From Desulfocicer sp963675955 (lineage in GTDB: Bacteria; Desulfobacterota; Desulfobacteria; Desulfobacterales; Desulfobacteraceae), in NCBI GenBank assembly GCA_963675955.2, contig CAXXVR010000008.1, forward strand, positions 186,001-250,000: a stretch of 64,000 nt of DNA, written 5' to 3'. Numbering within the stretch: the first letter of the stretch is position 1; the number at the start of each line of letters is the position of its first letter. The translations under genes were made by a program, and so were the position numbers. Positions 62,973 to 64,000 of this stretch are shown here, in pieces. Under the pieces are notes generated by a model. It was not told where the DNA came from. It searched no databases and saw only the letters and a program-made list of their open reading frames with translations.

Positions 62973-62994
62973 CTGCTTTTCCATAAAAAAGCAG
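62973..62994. other. Hairpin between relA/spoT and the PHP gene
   Basis: CTGCTTTT (62973-62980) pairs with AAAAGCAG (62987-62994), an 8-bp stem with a 6-base loop. No T-run on either side, so only a weak terminator candidate. Confidence 0.4.
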
Positions 62995-63023
62995 GTAAAT
63001 ATGGGGTCCTGACATAATATTTA

Positions 63024-64000
63024 CTAGAAATTAATACTATCCCGGCCATATCCCTCTATGGCGACATGACAATGGGATTTTTCAAAACACTCAAAAAACG
63101 TTCTTGAAGCATGAAAACTGGAAATGGAAACCCGCATGATAACCCCTTTGCCCTGGTTGCCAGTCTGTTCAATCTGATGAATTGTCACCTCATCTGGTGC
63201 AGGGGCAATAATCTTAAGACATTCCCCAACATTTTTTCCTTTGATGAACAATTTAAATTGGAGAGGGTCCTTCCATACGGCGGTCATATCCCAGTAAACA
63301 TCCAGAATTTTTTCAGCAGAATAACTGCTGCTTGCCATGTATTCCCGACAGTGATCCCGGTGAAATGAAACCCCCCTTTTACTAAGGGTGGCAACGGTAC
63401 CGGGAAGTCCGGGAAGTGGTTTACAGCACATGGAAAATTTATGAACACCTGGTTCTACCTCAGCCACATTGATAAAGTTGCGGGAACCTGGCTTTTCTGT
63501 CGCCTTTCGTCCGGTCTGGGAAAGAATGGAGGCCATTTCCCATAAAATTTCCCGGGGCTGCAGATGATCCTGACCCACCGCTTCAAACAGGGCATCAAGA
63601 TTTTCAAGATTTTTATAAATCAAAAAATCCGACATGGCCTGGGAATAAAGAAAATGGATGGGAAGCCCATGACGATTCATCTCCTGCAATAAAAAATCCC
63701 ACCCGATTTTAATGGCATGGACCCGGCGTCTTTTCTGGAGATATCGGTTTACAGCATTCCTGGCCTTGGGGGTTTTACACAATTGCTCAAACCCCGGTCC
63801 CACCCCAAGGGATTTTTTATCCGTAACGATTTTTACCATATCCCCATCGCTGAGCTGGTACCCGGGGGATACCCGAAGATTATTTACCCAGGCATATTTA
63901 CAGCGATCTCCGAGGGAGGTGTGTACCTTGTAAGCAAAATCAAGCACCACACTTCCCTGGGGCAGATATTCAATGTCCCCCCGGGGGGTATACACAAAGA
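63024..64000 (-). CDS. RelA/SpoT-family (p)ppGpp synthetase/hydrolase, C-terminal part
   Basis: The frame stays open to the window end (upstream codon reads F before VYTPRGDIEYLPQGS), so the catalytic N-terminal domains lie outside. The visible ~325 residues have a TGS domain (VYTPRGDIEYLPQG, VLDFAYKVHTSLGDRC), a helical region, the conserved-cysteine RIS domain (SMCCKPLPGLPG, GVSFHRDHC) and a C-terminal ACT domain (about 250-320). These regulatory domains sense the ribosome or amino-acid state in long Rel proteins. Whether this protein synthesises, hydrolyses or does both cannot be told here. Confidence 0.93.
   Translation of the reverse strand, partial: FVYTPRGDIEYLPQGSVVLDFAYKVHTSLGDRCKYAWVNNLRVSPGYQLSDGDMVKIVTDKKSLGVGPGFEQLCKTPKARNAVNRYLQKRRRVHAIKIGWDFLLQEMNRHGLPIHFLYSQAMSDFLIYKNLENLDALFEAVGQDHLQPREILWEMASILSQTGRKATEKPGSRNFINVAEVEPGVHKFSMCCKPLPGLPGTVATLSKRGVSFHRDHCREYMASSSYSAEKILDVYWDMTAVWKDPLQFKLFIKGKNVGECLKIIAPAPDEVTIHQIEQTGNQGKGVIMRVSISSFHASRTFFECFEKSHCHVAIEGYGRDSINF

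Overview
The window looks like a chromosome segment of a sulfate-reducing member of the Desulfobacterales (Desulfobacter/Desulfobacula type). The main reasons are a complete tmcABCD transmembrane redox complex with a tetraheme type II cytochrome c3, a large cluster of heterodisulfide-reductase (Hdr)-like and MvhD/FrhB-like genes, and many sensor kinases and receivers with Cys-rich PAS domains. Base composition is moderate and even. I see no insertion sequence, prophage, CRISPR array, tRNA or rRNA. The genus assignment is inference.

Layout. 1-5833: end of a TrmA/RlmD-type RNA methyltransferase, a spermidine-synthase-like protein, a secreted 5'-nucleotidase and the helicase HrpB. 5936-25643: a regulated redox island. 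It opens with a receiver-histidine kinase, a sigma-54 activator and a degenerate receiver. Then comes an apparent operon: HdrA with an inserted GltD-like NAD(P)H module, MvhD, an FrhB/FdhB-like Fe-S protein, a large DNA palindrome, a two-unit HdrA that carries an intact receiver domain, HdrC and HdrB. After an amine-oxidase-like flavoprotein follow a hybrid kinase, a membrane kinase with a periplasmic CxxCH motif and another receiver. 25762-29587: tmcDCBA on the minus strand, with a strong hairpin between tmcC and tmcB. 29843-47354: a TPR-SPOR protein, purC, an EF-G-like GTPase, the tlyA-dxs-ispA-xseB-xseA cluster, a Bax-inhibitor-1/YccA membrane protein, parE-parC and an MltF-like transglycosylase. 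47473-64000: uvrC/uvrB, glnS, cysS, ispF, a ParB-like/Lrp-RAM fusion, a phosphoesterase, an Fe-S flavin oxidoreductase, a secreted GH-A-like protein, a PHP-domain protein and the C-terminal part of a RelA/SpoT enzyme.

How it may work together. The Hdr-like operon encodes parts for flavin-based electron transfer between NAD(P)H, ferredoxin and thiol/disulfide carriers in the cytoplasm. Tmc links periplasmic cytochrome c3 to the cytoplasm. Both are surrounded by two-component proteins. The most unusual feature is the receiver domain inside the double HdrA, with its phosphorylation residues intact. It suggests that a redox-enzyme subunit may itself be a phosphorylation target. A good -24/-12 (sigma-54) promoter, with an upstream cluster of TTGCA palindromes, lies directly after the sigma-54 activator gene and just before the receiver that leads the Hdr genes.

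Non-coding structure: a dispersed family of imperfect inverted repeats with a GGTCACA...CATGGG core and GGGTCAGGC sequences sits in several intergenic gaps. There are also two large GC-rich palindromes and several isolated hairpins. All calls rest on reading motifs by eye; no database search was run.
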